Shown here one piece after another: positions 1 to 11,017 of a DNA stretch of 64,000 bases. Position numbers and translations under genes: made by a program. The notes under the pieces are model-generated. The model was not told the origin of the DNA and ran no database searches. It worked only from the letters and a program-made list of their open reading frames with translations. Position 1 is the first letter of the stretch. The number at the start of each line of letters is the position of its first letter. Source of the stretch: Aurantiochytrium sp. KH105 (Eukaryota > Sar > Bigyra > Thraustochytrida > Thraustochytriidae); assembly GCA_003116975.1 (NCBI GenBank), contig BGKB01000049.1, positions 62,001-126,000 of the forward strand. The letters are read 5' to 3'.

Positions 1-259
1 GCGCAATGCCAAGGCAGTGTCATTGGTGGGGAAGGGAGATGAAATGGTTTAAAGGAAGTGAGCTTGGGCTGCAACGATTTTCTTGGCAGAGAAGCGAAAA
101 GGTAGCTCTGGAAGCTGCACGCTTTCAAAAATGGGCGAGGGCAAGAGAGGCGAAAGGTGAAAGAGGGTGGAGAATGAATCGCGGTGACTGACACGTATCT
201 TTTTGTTGCTTTTCCCCTGCTATTTCTGTTTGCCGTGGTTGCTCGATTCTTGCTCGCAG
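1..259. other. Left-edge non-coding stretch, probably intron of the VPS13 gene
   Basis: No frame here continues the VPS13 homology that starts just to the right. A plausible 3' splice site, a pyrimidine-rich run ending in CGCAG at 259, sits directly before the first recognisable VPS13 codons. A possible donor GTATCT lies near 197. I infer intron sequence, perhaps with part of an upstream exon, but cannot identify that exon. Confidence 0.4.
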
Positions 260-1409
260 CGCGGAGCTCCTCCACAGACGCAGCAGGTCCTTCTTCCGTA
301 CCACAGTTGTCCTTACACATGGGATGACTTATCGTTGTCGCGAATGCTTGTCGTGGAGTCCTTGGCAAGTAGTGCAAACTCGAGTGTAGGAGGGCGCAAC
401 GCTTCGAGCTCGTCGATCCGCGGGAAGGTGTCGGGTCTCCTGCATGGGATCTGGAACATGCTTTGGGACCAAACTGGTGCTGGAGCCTCGGCGTCAGAAG
501 CAAGACCTGTCACGCTTGGACATATCGAACTCGATCGACTGCAATTGGCAACATCCTCCACAGATCTTCCACATATCACCATCGGTGTGCATGCAGATGG
601 ACCGACAAGAGTCCTGTCAATTGTGGATGCTCGCAACAAAGGCCCGAGTGACACGGCCTCACCTCTGCAAGCCCTTGATGGCTCGACGGCCGGCGCTTTT
701 GACGAGAGCTGGTGGTCAGTCTTCTCTTCGTTGCAGAACTCACCCGAACGCGTAGCTGTGGATGACGTAGAGCTTGAGGACCTTTTTCGCGACGATCCCG
801 CGAGTGAAGACGGCGTCGGGGCCAACAGTGGAACGTCGGCTTTGCCTGGGCTCAGTTTCGAGCTTGCGTCGCCTACAACGGGCGACCTGGACACGGAGCC
901 GCTTCGTGACCGTGAAGAGACGAGCTCCATGGGTTTTGATATGAGTTATGTGGGAGAGGCGAGTCTGCAGAGTCCACAAGACTTCTTTCACGCGAACGTA
1001 GGCCGTCCTCGGCAGGGCACGCAAGAGACTGTCGATGCCTTTCTCCATCGTTCGGCCTCGGAGGTCGTTGCGAGTGACACGATTGTGGAAGACGAACCCT
1101 TCGAGGAGTCAAGGTTTTCTCTTGCGCCAAGTCGACACAAGTTACTCTCAAGCCTCCATGAAAACTCAGACGCGGATCCTGCCGAAACCCACCAGGGTCT
1201 CGCGGCAAGACATCCGCCGACGCCACTCAAATCCCACCTCAAGTCAGCCATGTCTGCGCCGCCGCTGGGAGAGCCACAAGACACAGGGGCGGAAATCTTG
1301 GAGGGGCAGGAGCATGCTTTGAATCAAGCAGTCGTTGAAGGTGGAGCGCGCGGGCCCACGGGAGAATCGCAACAAAAGATGTCGCGGCGCACGCAGGCCC
1401 GAGAGCGGC

Positions 1410-1442
<33 letters not shown>

Positions 1443-4400
1443 TGCTGCAGCAGCAAGGAGATGAGTCGGTACTTCGGACAACGCAATCGCAAATTCAGCA
1501 GTTGCGCCCGCAGCCACAACAAGAAATCTCGCAACGGCGACGTCATCAGCAAGCGCAAAGAAGAAAGGCTGCTGCTGTGGAGAGCGGTAGCGCCAATCTC
1601 TTGGCCTCGTGGATGGAGCTCAAATTGTCTTTGCGAGGTGTAGGTCTGTCGGTGGTGGAGTCTGTGCCGCGTCGAGAGCTCCTATATGTGACGGTTCTGG
1701 ACATCCGCAGCAGAGTGGAGTCCGTGGCGGATCTGTCTCGACTTCAAATTCGCGTGGGCTGGATCCAAGCTGACAATCAGCTGTACGGAGCTTTCTATCC
1801 AGTCATGTTTGCGCCAAGGTCATGGAATCGGACGGCTCTTCGCTTGGATCAACTCGGTGCCGCATCCGTTGACGACCAGACTTCTCGATCGCGATCGCCA
1901 TCGACGGTGCCAATGGTGACCCAAGATTCATCGGCGGATCCTGCAAACTTGTACACAAGCGCAGCACGTGCGCAGCAAACGTGCAGCCCCGCGTTGAGTG
2001 AAGGTTCAGATGCGGACGCAATAGGGAACGCAATCACCCCCGCGGGCGGAGGGCGATCCGGTGCGGGCAGTGATGAAGACGACGAGCGCAAGCCATTTGC
2101 AGAATTTGCTCTTGTGCGTTCGACCAAGTTTCCAAGTTTGGACTTTGTGCGTCACGTGAATGTGCGAATCCTGCCGATGAATCTCAAGCTCGAGCCTGAT
2201 GTGCTCACAGCACTTCTTGCATTCAGCTCACGATGCGGTACGAGTCTCCGCAGCGTCAGCCGCTGGCAGGGAGATGGTGCCGAGGCTCTATCTGCGGCTT
2301 TTGTGGGAAGCAACTCGCTCAGTGCGTCAAATCAGGACACGGGAAAAGCATTTCCTGGAGCGGGCGGAATAGTTGCTCGCGATGTGGTTCTTTCTGGAGG
2401 CCGTCAAGTCGCACCGCTGACATCGGGACTGGAGACCCATACATACGCTGACGACGTACGCGGGCCCGAGACGTCGTCTCGTCAGCGGGCGGGCAATTCG
2501 GAAAGCATGATAGAAACACTCCCGCCTCCCCCGGTCACGGCAACGATCGCTAACACTCCCCACGGAGCAGGTGCTGGAAACGCAGCGGTTCGAGTGGCCG
2601 CGCCGCCAGACGCAGCCTTGAGGGCGTCCAATGCAAACAGAGGTGTAGTAGGGGCGAGACGCATTCCGTCGTCTTCATCGACCTCATCGTTATCATCGAT
2701 GTCATCCGCATCGTCGTTGTCGCCCTCTCCAGATGGAAGGGGCGCTCGAAACACCCACGAGGTGGGCGGACGAGACGTGGGCGTGGTGAAGATTGGGTCC
2801 ATGGAGAATTCGAGTCTCCCTCGCGAGCGTCAAGCGGGAACCCCTGTTGAGGTCGGGTCCAGTGTTTTGAGGGCTTCCAGCGATTCGTCGGAACATGGTC
2901 CTGTGCGAGGCGGCGCGCTTTCCGACTCGCTGCCGGCGAGCCAGCGGAAGCTCTATATTGAGGAGCTGCAGGTTCACCCCATTAAGATGCACGTGAGCTT
3001 TAGCTTCCGCAGTAACGCTATGCGAATTCACGGGCACCAAGACCCTGGACTTGGATTCGCTGGCCAGTATGGTGCAAGCGCGGCGGAGTCAGGGACGATG
3101 AACCCGCTGCGCTTTGCCTTGAATGCAATGGGGGCCTCCTTGGCCAATGTTGACAATGCGCCTCTCCGGCTGAATGCGCTTGTTTTGCAGAACTCGCTCT
3201 CGACACCAGAGACTATACTCGGACGCATCTTTGCGCATTACCGCTCTCAGGCTCTGCGACAGGCATACCTGATTCTCGGATCGGTGGACCTTTTGGGCGA
3301 CCCACGGGGTCTCGTGCAGAACTTGGGCGCAGGTGTCCTCGATTTCTTTTACGAACCGGCCTTGGGTCTCGTTCGAAGCCCCAAAGATTTTGGCGCAGGT
3401 CTTGCCAAGGGTACGATGAGCCTCTTGCGACGTACTGTGCTCGGCGCGGCGACTTCGGCCACTGGGTTCGCAAATGGCGCCTCAGCGCTGTTCGAGACAT
3501 TGTCGAATGACCGATACTCTGGATTCAAGCCTCGGTCATTTGCGGAGGGCGTGGCACAGGGTCTTGCAGGCCTTGTCGTGGCTCCAGTAAATGGTTTCCA
3601 GGACGAGGGTTTTCTTGGGCTTGGGCAAGGCCTTTTCTATGGTGTTACGGGCGTCTTTGTGAAGCCATTGGCTGGCCTTCTCAAACTCGTCAAGCACGTG
3701 TCTGTGGCGATTCAAAGTACGATTGACCCAACCGTCAAGTTCCGGAGGCATCGTATCCGTCCGCCGCGCTACTTCGTCCGGCTGGCCGGCGACAGCACAC
3801 CGGCTCTTGATACTGCCAACAAACTCTTGGTCCCATTTGACCTGCACAAGGCCGTGGGCGAGGAGGTGATTGCGATGGTGGACAATGGCGTCTATCTCGA
3901 CGAAGGGCACCTAGCCCATGTGGTGCTCGAACAGCCTCTGCTAGCAGACGACCTCGGTCTCAAGCGAGATGAAGTTTTTGGCATGAAGCGAGACAAAGTC
4001 TTGACAAATGGCAATATGACTGCTGACGGACCTGCCACCGTGGCCACCTCATCGCGTCAAGGTTCTGGGGACGATGATGGCGTCGAAGCTGAGGTCAGCT
4101 CCAGCGACGCTGCGACAACGGACGAAGCAGCGGAGGATAGCTCTTCTCCACCGAGTGCAGGTCCGAGCGCAGAGTCAAGTGCAGGTCCGAGCGCAGAGTC
4201 AAGCGCAGTTATGGGCACTGGCGCCGGGCTTGCACTGCTCGACACTCGAAGGACCTGGCATGCCTCGCTTATTGATGTGCGTCGAACAGATTCTATTTCT
4301 GGCGCTGTGCTGAGCCCGGCGGCAGTCCTTGTGGGTCAGGACGAAGGTGCCTTTGAGACGATTGGGGGCGGTGTCGCGATCTCGGACGAAGATGCCGAAG

Positions 4401-4813
4401 CGCGAGCGGTTGATGCTGCCTGCCGCGCCAGTCGCCTGTTCTCCTTTTTCACCTTTCACGCCAAACGCCCATTTCCAGGCCTGCCTCTGTGGAAGCGCAT
4501 GTTCCTTGTGGCGACGCACCAACATCTCTTGTATGTGGAACGATCGTTGGAGCTAGAGCGGTCCACATGGGCAATCCCGCTGCGGTCCGTGAAGGATGTG
4601 GACTTGAGAAGGGTCGAACTCGCCATCGAGGACGATGAGGGGGATGATGGCCTGACAATCAATCGCAGTACGAGCGGCGCCGAGTCTTCTCCAGGTGTGG
4701 TTCTCTGGTATTGGCTCGTGGAGGTCTCAACACCGACTGACTCTGTGTCAGTGTATTGCTGGACGGAGAATCAGGCCAAGGCTTGCGTTTTCTTCATTCG
4801 CAATATCATTTAA
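260..4813 (+). CDS. VPS13: VPS13-family bridge-like lipid transfer protein, C-terminal part (5' end outside window)
   Basis: VPS13 proteins form hydrophobic channels that move bulk phospholipid between membranes at organelle contact sites. The coding region opens with the PYTWDD motif of the adaptor-binding (SHR-BD/VAB) region near 305-322. It continues with a segment containing GWIQADNQL near 1760, and then the typical VPS13 C-terminal block (2950-3790) with NPLRF, GSVDLLGDP, GVLDFFYEPALG and the glycine-rich GFLGLGQGLFYGVTG. A PH-like C-terminal domain follows at about 4440-4810. Only the last ~1,500 residues of a protein normally above 3,000 residues are present. The 260 boundary is an inferred exon start, since the nearest Met lies in probable intron. 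Long Ser/Gly/Ala/Gln-rich insertions interrupt the conserved blocks, including a polyglutamine tract and a tandem GPSAESSA repeat near 4156-4206. The gene converges with the K+ channel gene. Confidence 0.85.
1411..1442 (+). repeat. CAG tract encoding polyglutamine in VPS13
   Basis: An uninterrupted CAG run codes for about ten Gln inside a disordered insertion of the VPS13-like protein; further CAG and CAA codons follow. It is length-variable-type sequence and not part of the conserved fold. Confidence 0.9.
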
Positions 4814-5192
4814 TGACTTGGTCTTCTCCCGGCGGCCGCCATTTGGGTTATTGGCAAAATGCTGAGCACGTGTTCACAGCTGGAGAATCTGATGAATGAA
4901 AAGAAGACTGAAATGTATGCAACGGGCAAAGTGATGGCAGCACCAAGCATGATGTCAATTGAAGCTCTTACTTAGTGATACAAAGGTTACTATGTGTATA
5001 CCTACTGACGATGGGTCTTGCGGAGAAAACGAAGAGGAAGAGAAGGATTGGCGTCGGAATCTCCGTGATGAAATCAGCTTGCAGGCAGAGTGTGGCCAAA
5101 TAAAAAGGGAATGGCAAAATGTCCTTTGCAAAAAGAGAGGGCGCGCGGTAGCATTTGGCGCGACAGATGATGTGCATTGTCGCAGATTGTTT
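4814..5192. other. Convergent intergenic region, possible alternative 3' exon of the K+ channel
   Basis: This region lies between two converging stop codons. On the minus strand the channel ORF ends with a GTATGT that could act as a 5' splice donor, and a CCGCAAG acceptor candidate lies near 5023. Splicing there would replace the last few residues with a short tail ending near 4955. No independent gene is seen. Confidence 0.35.
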
Positions 5193-7748
5193 TCAGGTGT
5201 GTGACATACCAATAATCTCTTCGACATGGCTTGGAACCGGGATTGTCTGATGGAACGAGTTCAGATTTACCTGGGCATGGCCGTATGGGGACACCTTCAT
5301 TGCAGGCGTAAAGAATTTGTTGAACTCAATGTTGTCAGATGTGTAGGAGTGGCGCGCTTGAAAGGTGTTGGAAGATCGCGCCTCGATACCTTCGACGAGG
5401 ACGATAATTTCAATACCACTGGACTTGACATGCTCCTCAATGTATTTGCGAAAGGCTTCGACAGACTTGGCCTTGCGACGGAACTTGCGGTCACTCAGTG
5501 CAGCAGCTGGATGCAATTCAACAGCGGGGGTTTCTTCCAGATCCTCTCGTTGCGTTGCCATTCTCGACTTTTTCCTGCTACCTTGGCGACTCAGAGCAGG
5601 CTGCTCGCTGGGCGACTGTGTAGCGGGTCCAGAGCTTGCCCTGGAGGCCATTCTGCTGGAACGCTCCATCTCCTCAAACATGGCAAAGACATCGGTGTCG
5701 TTGGGGGCCTTTGGGGCTGTTGCATCTTCGCGATCTGGGACGAGCTCGTATTCTGTCTGTAACAAGTTCATGTCGACATCCTGGTGGCCAATTGGAATGT
5801 CAAGATTTGCGTAGAAGCGCAAAATGCGACTGACCTTGACACGCTTGCCGTGATGTACGACGCGGCGACGGTGTTCTCGGCGATTAGGGGCTGTGGACAA
5901 GCGGCCCACGGTTGACATGCGGCGACGTGGCTCGGAAAGCGAGCGCACGGGAGGTTCGTCTTGGTGGGCGCCGGTCTCTCCCTCGACATTGCTATGCGCA
6001 TTGACAATTCCTGAATTGGCGTCGGCTTGGGCATCTCCACCCTCGGCACCGTCGCTAGTATTCGTCGCGCTGGCGCTTGTGCCATTTCCGTTCTCATTGT
6101 TGTCGTTGCCTTCGTCCTCATCGCCTTCCATTTCAATGTCACTGTCGTCATCGGGGAACAATTTGTCCATGAGGTTGCGATCCAGGACGGGTTCAAGACC
6201 ATTTGCCCTCTCTTCCCATTGCTGGTAGCGAATGTGGCGCAAAAGATGTTGATCTGTCGGGAACGTCTCGCCGCACACGGGACAAGACGTTCCATCTCGG
6301 TCGCCGGTCTCGGTGTCGGCTTCGCGAAGGATGAGACCCGGGAAAATGTACCTGTTCGAGGAATTGTGCACGAAATCATCATTGTCATTTTCCCAAGTGA
6401 GGCGTGAGAGAGATGGAGGCATCAGCGGGCTCCATTGGTCAATGCAGTGCACCACGGTGCACGGAACACTGAGAAAAAGGACGCCACCGAGCTCATCGTT
6501 GGGGTTCTGCAGACGCATGTAGCGCGTTTGAAAATGCACGGTCTCGGCACCGTCAGTTTCGTGGAAGACAGCATAGACGCGCACGTGGGCCTCAACGACA
6601 GGATGCCTCCGATCGAGATCATAGACCTGGAACATGAAGTAGAAGTGGCCGTGGATGCAGCGAATACACGCCTTATCGCTGAAGACCACCTGGTGCGAAC
6701 GGCTGTCAGCGCGGCCGAGACGCTGCAGCACAAGACCGACGACGAGAGCATTGATGGCCAAAGAAACGATGACTTGGAGGTAGACAACGACGACGAGCGA
6801 GACGCAGTCGTGGAAGAAGGGGTCCGAGGACGATGGAAAGCCGTATCCGATGGTTGATGAGGTGATGAGGCTGAAAGCGAAGGCCGTTTGAAAGGTCACA
6901 GCCTGGCTAGCCGTGGCAGTGAGGCCGCATGACTGCTCTGGACGATCGACGGCCATGTAAAAGCCAGCAAAGACAAGTAGATTGGTCGTATAAATGAGAA
7001 GCATGAGGAGCATGAGTTGCCAAGTTGCAAGACTGAGCATGACGTGGAACCAATCATCGCTGTAGAGTGCAAAGATTTCCGCTGCTGTCCTACCTGTGGC
7101 GACCTGACTAATGTGCAGCCTGCCGGAGCTCTGATGAAACGCGTTGTCGCGGTCAAGGAGCCTACCAGGTCGGCTCGAGGAACGTCGCACGTTGCGAATC
7201 TTCCAGCGGAAGCGCGTGAAGCCGCTGTGGAGACGAAAGCACAGCCGCGTGAAGCAGCCCGCATCTTCAAGCTCCCCGTACGGATCCGAGAACTCGTCGC
7301 TCCCATACCCCGAGCTCCCGTAAGAGCTGGTTTCGTCGTCGGGCCTGTATCCTGCGCCATACACCGGGTCCGAGTCGATAAAGTCGCGCTGCGCGGTCGT
7401 TGTTGTCGCGGGTGGCGTGGACGGCGCGCCGCCGGGGTTCCCCACCGCGGAGGACGCGTGCGAGCTCGTCTTTCGAAACATTCTCCGGGTCGCCGAGTTG
7501 TTCCCGCGCGTCCCGGAGGCCTCCGCGGCGTCGGCCTCGCTGGCGGCCGCCATGGCCTCTACGGCCTCTTCGAGGTTCCTGAGCTCCACGCCCCGGCCGC
7601 CGTCATCGCCGGGACGCTCCCCGCGCGCCTCGCCGCCGTCCCGCATCGCGCCGCTGCCGCGCCGGCCGCGCTCCGCCCGCGCCCGGGGATCGATGAATAG
7701 TTTGTTTGCTTGTAGAGGCGAAAGAGCATGTCCCGCATTGTCTGTCAT
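5193..7748 (-). CDS. Inward-rectifier-type (Kir) potassium channel with large cytoplasmic insertion carrying a C2H2-like zinc finger
   Basis: Kir channels are tetrameric K+ channels gated by cytoplasmic domains and PIP2. The 851-residue product has a disordered, charged N-terminus (1-200). TM1 lies at about 231-265 and a pore loop with the selectivity filter TIGYG at about 299-303, bracketed by two Cys as in the Kir extracellular disulfide. TM2 lies at about 311-341. An immunoglobulin-like cytoplasmic domain follows, recognisable by FSDKACI and the RVYAVFHETDG region. The fold resumes near the C-terminus (780-850) with VLVEGIE, TFQARHSY and the NSFHQT strand, all Kir signatures. Between these halves are about 300 extra residues. 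They contain CPVCGETF followed by two His (about 486-502) and an acidic Asp/Glu/Asn-rich tract. Animal Kir channels are about 350-500 residues. The first Met of the open frame is used as start. Family assignment is firm; function of the insertion is unknown. Confidence 0.88.
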   Translation of the reverse strand: MTDNAGHALSPLQANKLFIDPRARAERGRRGSGAMRDGGEARGERPGDDGGRGVELRNLEEAVEAMAAASEADAAEASGTRGNNSATRRMFRKTSSHASSAVGNPGGAPSTPPATTTTAQRDFIDSDPVYGAGYRPDDETSSYGSSGYGSDEFSDPYGELEDAGCFTRLCFRLHSGFTRFRWKIRNVRRSSSRPGRLLDRDNAFHQSSGRLHISQVATGRTAAEIFALYSDDWFHVMLSLATWQLMLLMLLIYTTNLLVFAGFYMAVDRPEQSCGLTATASQAVTFQTAFAFSLITSSTIGYGFPSSSDPFFHDCVSLVVVVYLQVIVSLAINALVVGLVLQRLGRADSRSHQVVFSDKACIRCIHGHFYFMFQVYDLDRRHPVVEAHVRVYAVFHETDGAETVHFQTRYMRLQNPNDELGGVLFLSVPCTVVHCIDQWSPLMPPSLSRLTWENDNDDFVHNSSNRYIFPGLILREADTETGDRDGTSCPVCGETFPTDQHLLRHIRYQQWEERANGLEPVLDRNLMDKLFPDDDSDIEMEGDEDEGNDNNENGNGTSASATNTSDGAEGGDAQADANSGIVNAHSNVEGETGAHQDEPPVRSLSEPRRRMSTVGRLSTAPNRREHRRRVVHHGKRVKVSRILRFYANLDIPIGHQDVDMNLLQTEYELVPDREDATAPKAPNDTDVFAMFEEMERSSRMASRASSGPATQSPSEQPALSRQGSRKKSRMATQREDLEETPAVELHPAAALSDRKFRRKAKSVEAFRKYIEEHVKSSGIEIIVLVEGIEARSSNTFQARHSYTSDNIEFNKFFTPAMKVSPYGHAQVNLNSFHQTIPVPSHVEEIIGMSHT

Positions 7749-8267
7749 CCATTTCTTTCTTTGTTTTCTTGTTCTTGATTTTCATTCGCTGTAAGATCAT
7801 TGGCAAGCCTCCCTCATGTGCAAGATCTTGCAAGCTGAGAGCTGGCGATGGTTGGGTGGTACAGAAGCGAGAATGGGCCCTAACTTCTGTGTCATTGAGC
7901 ACGGTGTCATTGCTAGCTAGCGTAGAACAGTGTAGTGCAGGCAAGGCTTAGGCCACGGCATCCTTGAGAACTCATGACACGAACGACTTGTCGATTAGTA
8001 TACTATCATCTTGGATCTTGGGGTTGACATTTATTTCGCAGATTGCTTTGGTATGACGTCAATTGTGTGCTACTACTCCTTTCGCTATTTGTCAGTGTGG
8101 AGCATGAAGAGACCGAGACTTTGAGGCAGTTTCTGCGCTTTGGGTGTCTCTAGAAAATAAATCGAAGGACGCGCGAGAAATGATGCCGCTCACAACATCC
8201 TGCTATGCGCCGGTGAGGCCAGGAGAAACTTCCCGCTTTGAACCACTTTTTCTTTTACTTCAACATT
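7749..8267. promoter_or_regulatory. Intergenic region upstream of the Kir gene
   Basis: The K+ channel gene starts at its left edge on the minus strand, so this stretch should hold its promoter and also the 3' end of the phospholipase-like gene to the right. It is more AT-rich than the flanking coding DNA. No ORF with recognisable homology and no clear core-promoter motif was found. Confidence 0.4.
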
Positions 8268-9533
8268 TCAAGATTCTTGGTTTTCGAAGGCAGCAAAAAC
8301 TCCAAGGTGCTGCAAAAATGCCAGTATTGGGCCCTCGTCGCGAATCATGTCCGCATGTGAAACGTTAGCAAAATAGCGAACGTTTACGTGTTTTTGCTGG
8401 CGCCGCCATGAATCGAGAGGGGCTGTGAGGCTGAGCAGATTGACGGTCCCGTCCCCTTCGCCAGTGACAATTTTAGTGGGCTGGTGCTTGAACCATGAGG
8501 TCTTGTCGCCTTTGGTGTACATGAATTGAAGTGGTGTTGGTACCCCGTAGCCTATAAGCATTTGAACAGGTACTTGAGGCGCCACGTCGACCCGTGTGAT
8601 TCCTGTCGTGCGCGCGACAAGTGCTGGACCGTTGTCGTCCCCGATATCGCGGAAAAATATCTTCGCGTCCCGCGCGGTGTAATTTCCCGCCGGTGTGAGC
8701 AGGATGTCAAGGTCACCTGGCCAGACAGCTGGATCTGGCAGCATCCAGAAGTTACTCTCGTAGGATCGCTGCTCTGTCACGACGCTCCTACTAGAGACGA
8801 TCTTGATGTCAAAGTTATCGCCTGAGGCAAAGACTTTAAACTCGACGGCTGCTCCGGCAAAAATGCCAGCAAAGGACGTCCAGGACTTGATGTAGCGGTC
8901 TTTCCAGGACTGTGGTTGATTTTGAAGGATGAAGAGAGTGACGATGGATCCCATGGAATGCGAGGCAATGGCAACCTTTGCATTCTGGTTCCGTCGCGAA
9001 AGGTCTTCGATGAGCAGAATTGTCTGCGCGATCGATGCTGAAGAGGAGACGGGAGCCAGACGGAAGTCGTAGGGGGCAGCGACGAGGTCCGCGCCGCGCT
9101 CATAGCCATGACTCACAAGAGCATCTACCAGACGGGCCATGTACTCTGACTCGTGAGGAAGATTCGGATCAAGATACTCGACAGAATAGGTGTCGTTGAA
9201 CCCCGGTATGCGCGTTTCAACGCCTTTGGCATTGGAGAACTGTTGCGAATTCTTGTCATAATACAGTCGCATGTTCTCGCTCCAGCAGTCGATTTCGCCG
9301 GGGAGCAGATCCGTGACCTGCAGCCAGAGCGTCTTCCATCCATGCGAGCTTCGCGAACAGAACCAGTGAGGTATCCTTTCCTTGCGGTCGAGCTTGAATT
9401 CTATTTGATTGCCTCCGTCGCCCGGTATGAGCAGCACCGGAGTTCTCTTCGCGGCCGCGCTCGCTGCGAGGGCAAGCGCGAGAGCAAGTACACCTGAAAG
9501 CCTCCACAATCGTGGTTCGCCTCGCCTGCCCAT
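8268..9533 (-). CDS. Secreted LCAT/lysosomal phospholipase A2 (PLA2G15)-family acyltransferase
   Basis: Members of this alpha/beta-hydrolase family move or release acyl chains from phospholipids in the secretory, lysosomal or extracellular compartment. The 421-residue product begins with a signal peptide (hydrophobic core about 13-28, Ala-rich cleavage region). The oxyanion-hole strand PVLLIPGDGG follows at about 32-41. The nucleophile elbow is SHSMG with Ser193. A Cys-containing lid loop (near 59-83) resembles that of LCAT and PLA2G15. The likely catalytic Asp is in GEGDGTV and the His in SHADMIRDE near the C-terminus, completing a Ser-Asp-His triad. Length matches PLA2G15 (about 410) better than yeast-type PDAT, which is longer with an N-terminal TM anchor. 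Acceptor specificity (water, sterol, ceramide or diacylglycerol) cannot be told from sequence. Its 5' flank is the microsatellite block. Confidence 0.85.
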   Translation of the reverse strand: MGRRGEPRLWRLSGVLALALALAASAAAKRTPVLLIPGDGGNQIEFKLDRKERIPHWFCSRSSHGWKTLWLQVTDLLPGEIDCWSENMRLYYDKNSQQFSNAKGVETRIPGFNDTYSVEYLDPNLPHESEYMARLVDALVSHGYERGADLVAAPYDFRLAPVSSSASIAQTILLIEDLSRRNQNAKVAIASHSMGSIVTLFILQNQPQSWKDRYIKSWTSFAGIFAGAAVEFKVFASGDNFDIKIVSSRSVVTEQRSYESNFWMLPDPAVWPGDLDILLTPAGNYTARDAKIFFRDIGDDNGPALVARTTGITRVDVAPQVPVQMLIGYGVPTPLQFMYTKGDKTSWFKHQPTKIVTGEGDGTVNLLSLTAPLDSWRRQQKHVNVRYFANVSHADMIRDEGPILAFLQHLGVFAAFENQES

Positions 9534-9552
9534 GGCCTCAAGCCGCCTCTGC

Positions 9553-9620
9553 TTCTCTCCTCTCCTCTCCTCTCCTCTCCTCTCCTCTCCTCTCCTCTCC
9601 TCTCCTCTCCTCTCCTCTCC
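9553..9620. repeat. (TCTCC)n pentanucleotide microsatellite
   Basis: Perfect 5-bp unit repeated about 13 times, directly 5' of the LCAT-like start codon (minus strand). Every frame through it is open, which creates spurious Ser/Leu-rich ORFs. Confidence 0.97.
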
Positions 9621-9736
9621 GGCACGCGTGCACGCTCTTGCCTCGCCCCCTCGCGTCTCGCGTCTCCCTCCTCTCGCGCCTTGCGCCTCCCGCGCACCGC
9701 CACGGGACTGGCGCCTCCGCCTTGCTTTCTTTCTTG

Positions 9737-9803
<67 letters not shown>
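9737..9803. repeat. (CTTT)n tetranucleotide microsatellite in a polypyrimidine region
   Basis: About 16 near-perfect CTTT units inside a ~500-bp pyrimidine-rich stretch (9545-10035). Runs of this kind are prone to slippage and assembly breaks, consistent with the N found about 300 bp further on. Confidence 0.97.
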
Positions 9804-9805
<2 letters not shown>

Positions 9806-10115
9806 CTCCGCCTCGCCTCGCCTCGCCTGCCTTCCCCCTTCTTTGTCTTGCTTGGCCTCGCTTCGTTGCTCGCTCCCTCCCTCCCTTCCTCTCCCTCGCC
9901 CCGACGCGGCTTTCTTTCCCTCCCCTTCTTCCTCCTCTCTTTCCCTGCCGCCTCCCTCCCTTTCCTCCCTCTCCTCTCTTTCCTCTCTCCTCTCCTCTCC
10001 CGCGCCAGCCGCGCTCCCTGTCTCGCTCCGTGTCTCTCGCGTCTCGCGCGGCGGGCGGCAGACGCGCATCTAGCTCGCGGCGGCGGCGGCGGCGGCGGGC
10101 GTCGGCGGCGCGGCG

Positions 10116-10116
10116 N
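10116..10116. other. Single N, likely an unsized assembly gap
   Basis: A lone ambiguous base sits after a (CGG)n-like run. Uridine kinase homology starts abruptly within about 10 bases to its right, while its obligatory ATP-binding half is absent to the left. The N therefore more probably marks missing sequence than one unread base. Confidence 0.7.
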
Positions 10117-10631
<515 letters not shown>

Positions 10632-11017
10632 TAGCTTGCACGCACAATGCCCTCGGGACGGCATTGCCTGCAGTAGATTTTGACTATCCTGCTAGGAAGA
10701 GGAGAAAAGTCTGTAGAGGCGAGCAGAAAGTGACGAAAGAATATCATTTTTCAAGTTCTTGAGGAGGGGATAGGGAGTGGTAGATCGATCGTCATCGGTA
10801 GACAAAACAGATTACTCTTACAGCTAGTAGAAATTCTGCCAGTGAGCTAATTTGAGCTGAGCTAATTCGAGCTGAGCTGAGCTGAGCTGAGCTGAGGGAG
10901 TAATTTCTCAAATGTGGGCATCGCGTGCTCTGCGCTAATGCTGAAGCACCAGAATTACATTGAGGGGCCATCAATCACTCCCGTAAGATAAATTCGCAAG
11001 ATAAAATATCAAATCGA
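10632..11017. other. Convergent intergenic region with a (GAGCT)n repeat
   Basis: This lies between the stop codons of the uridine kinase and the coiled-coil gene. It contains a short GAGCT pentamer array at 10868-10897, with degenerate copies just before. It is AT-richer than the coding DNA; no gene is seen. Confidence 0.6.

Noticed and set aside
9553-9803. Short tandem arrays as CRISPR
   Set aside because: Units are 4-6 bp without spacers and the DNA is eukaryotic.
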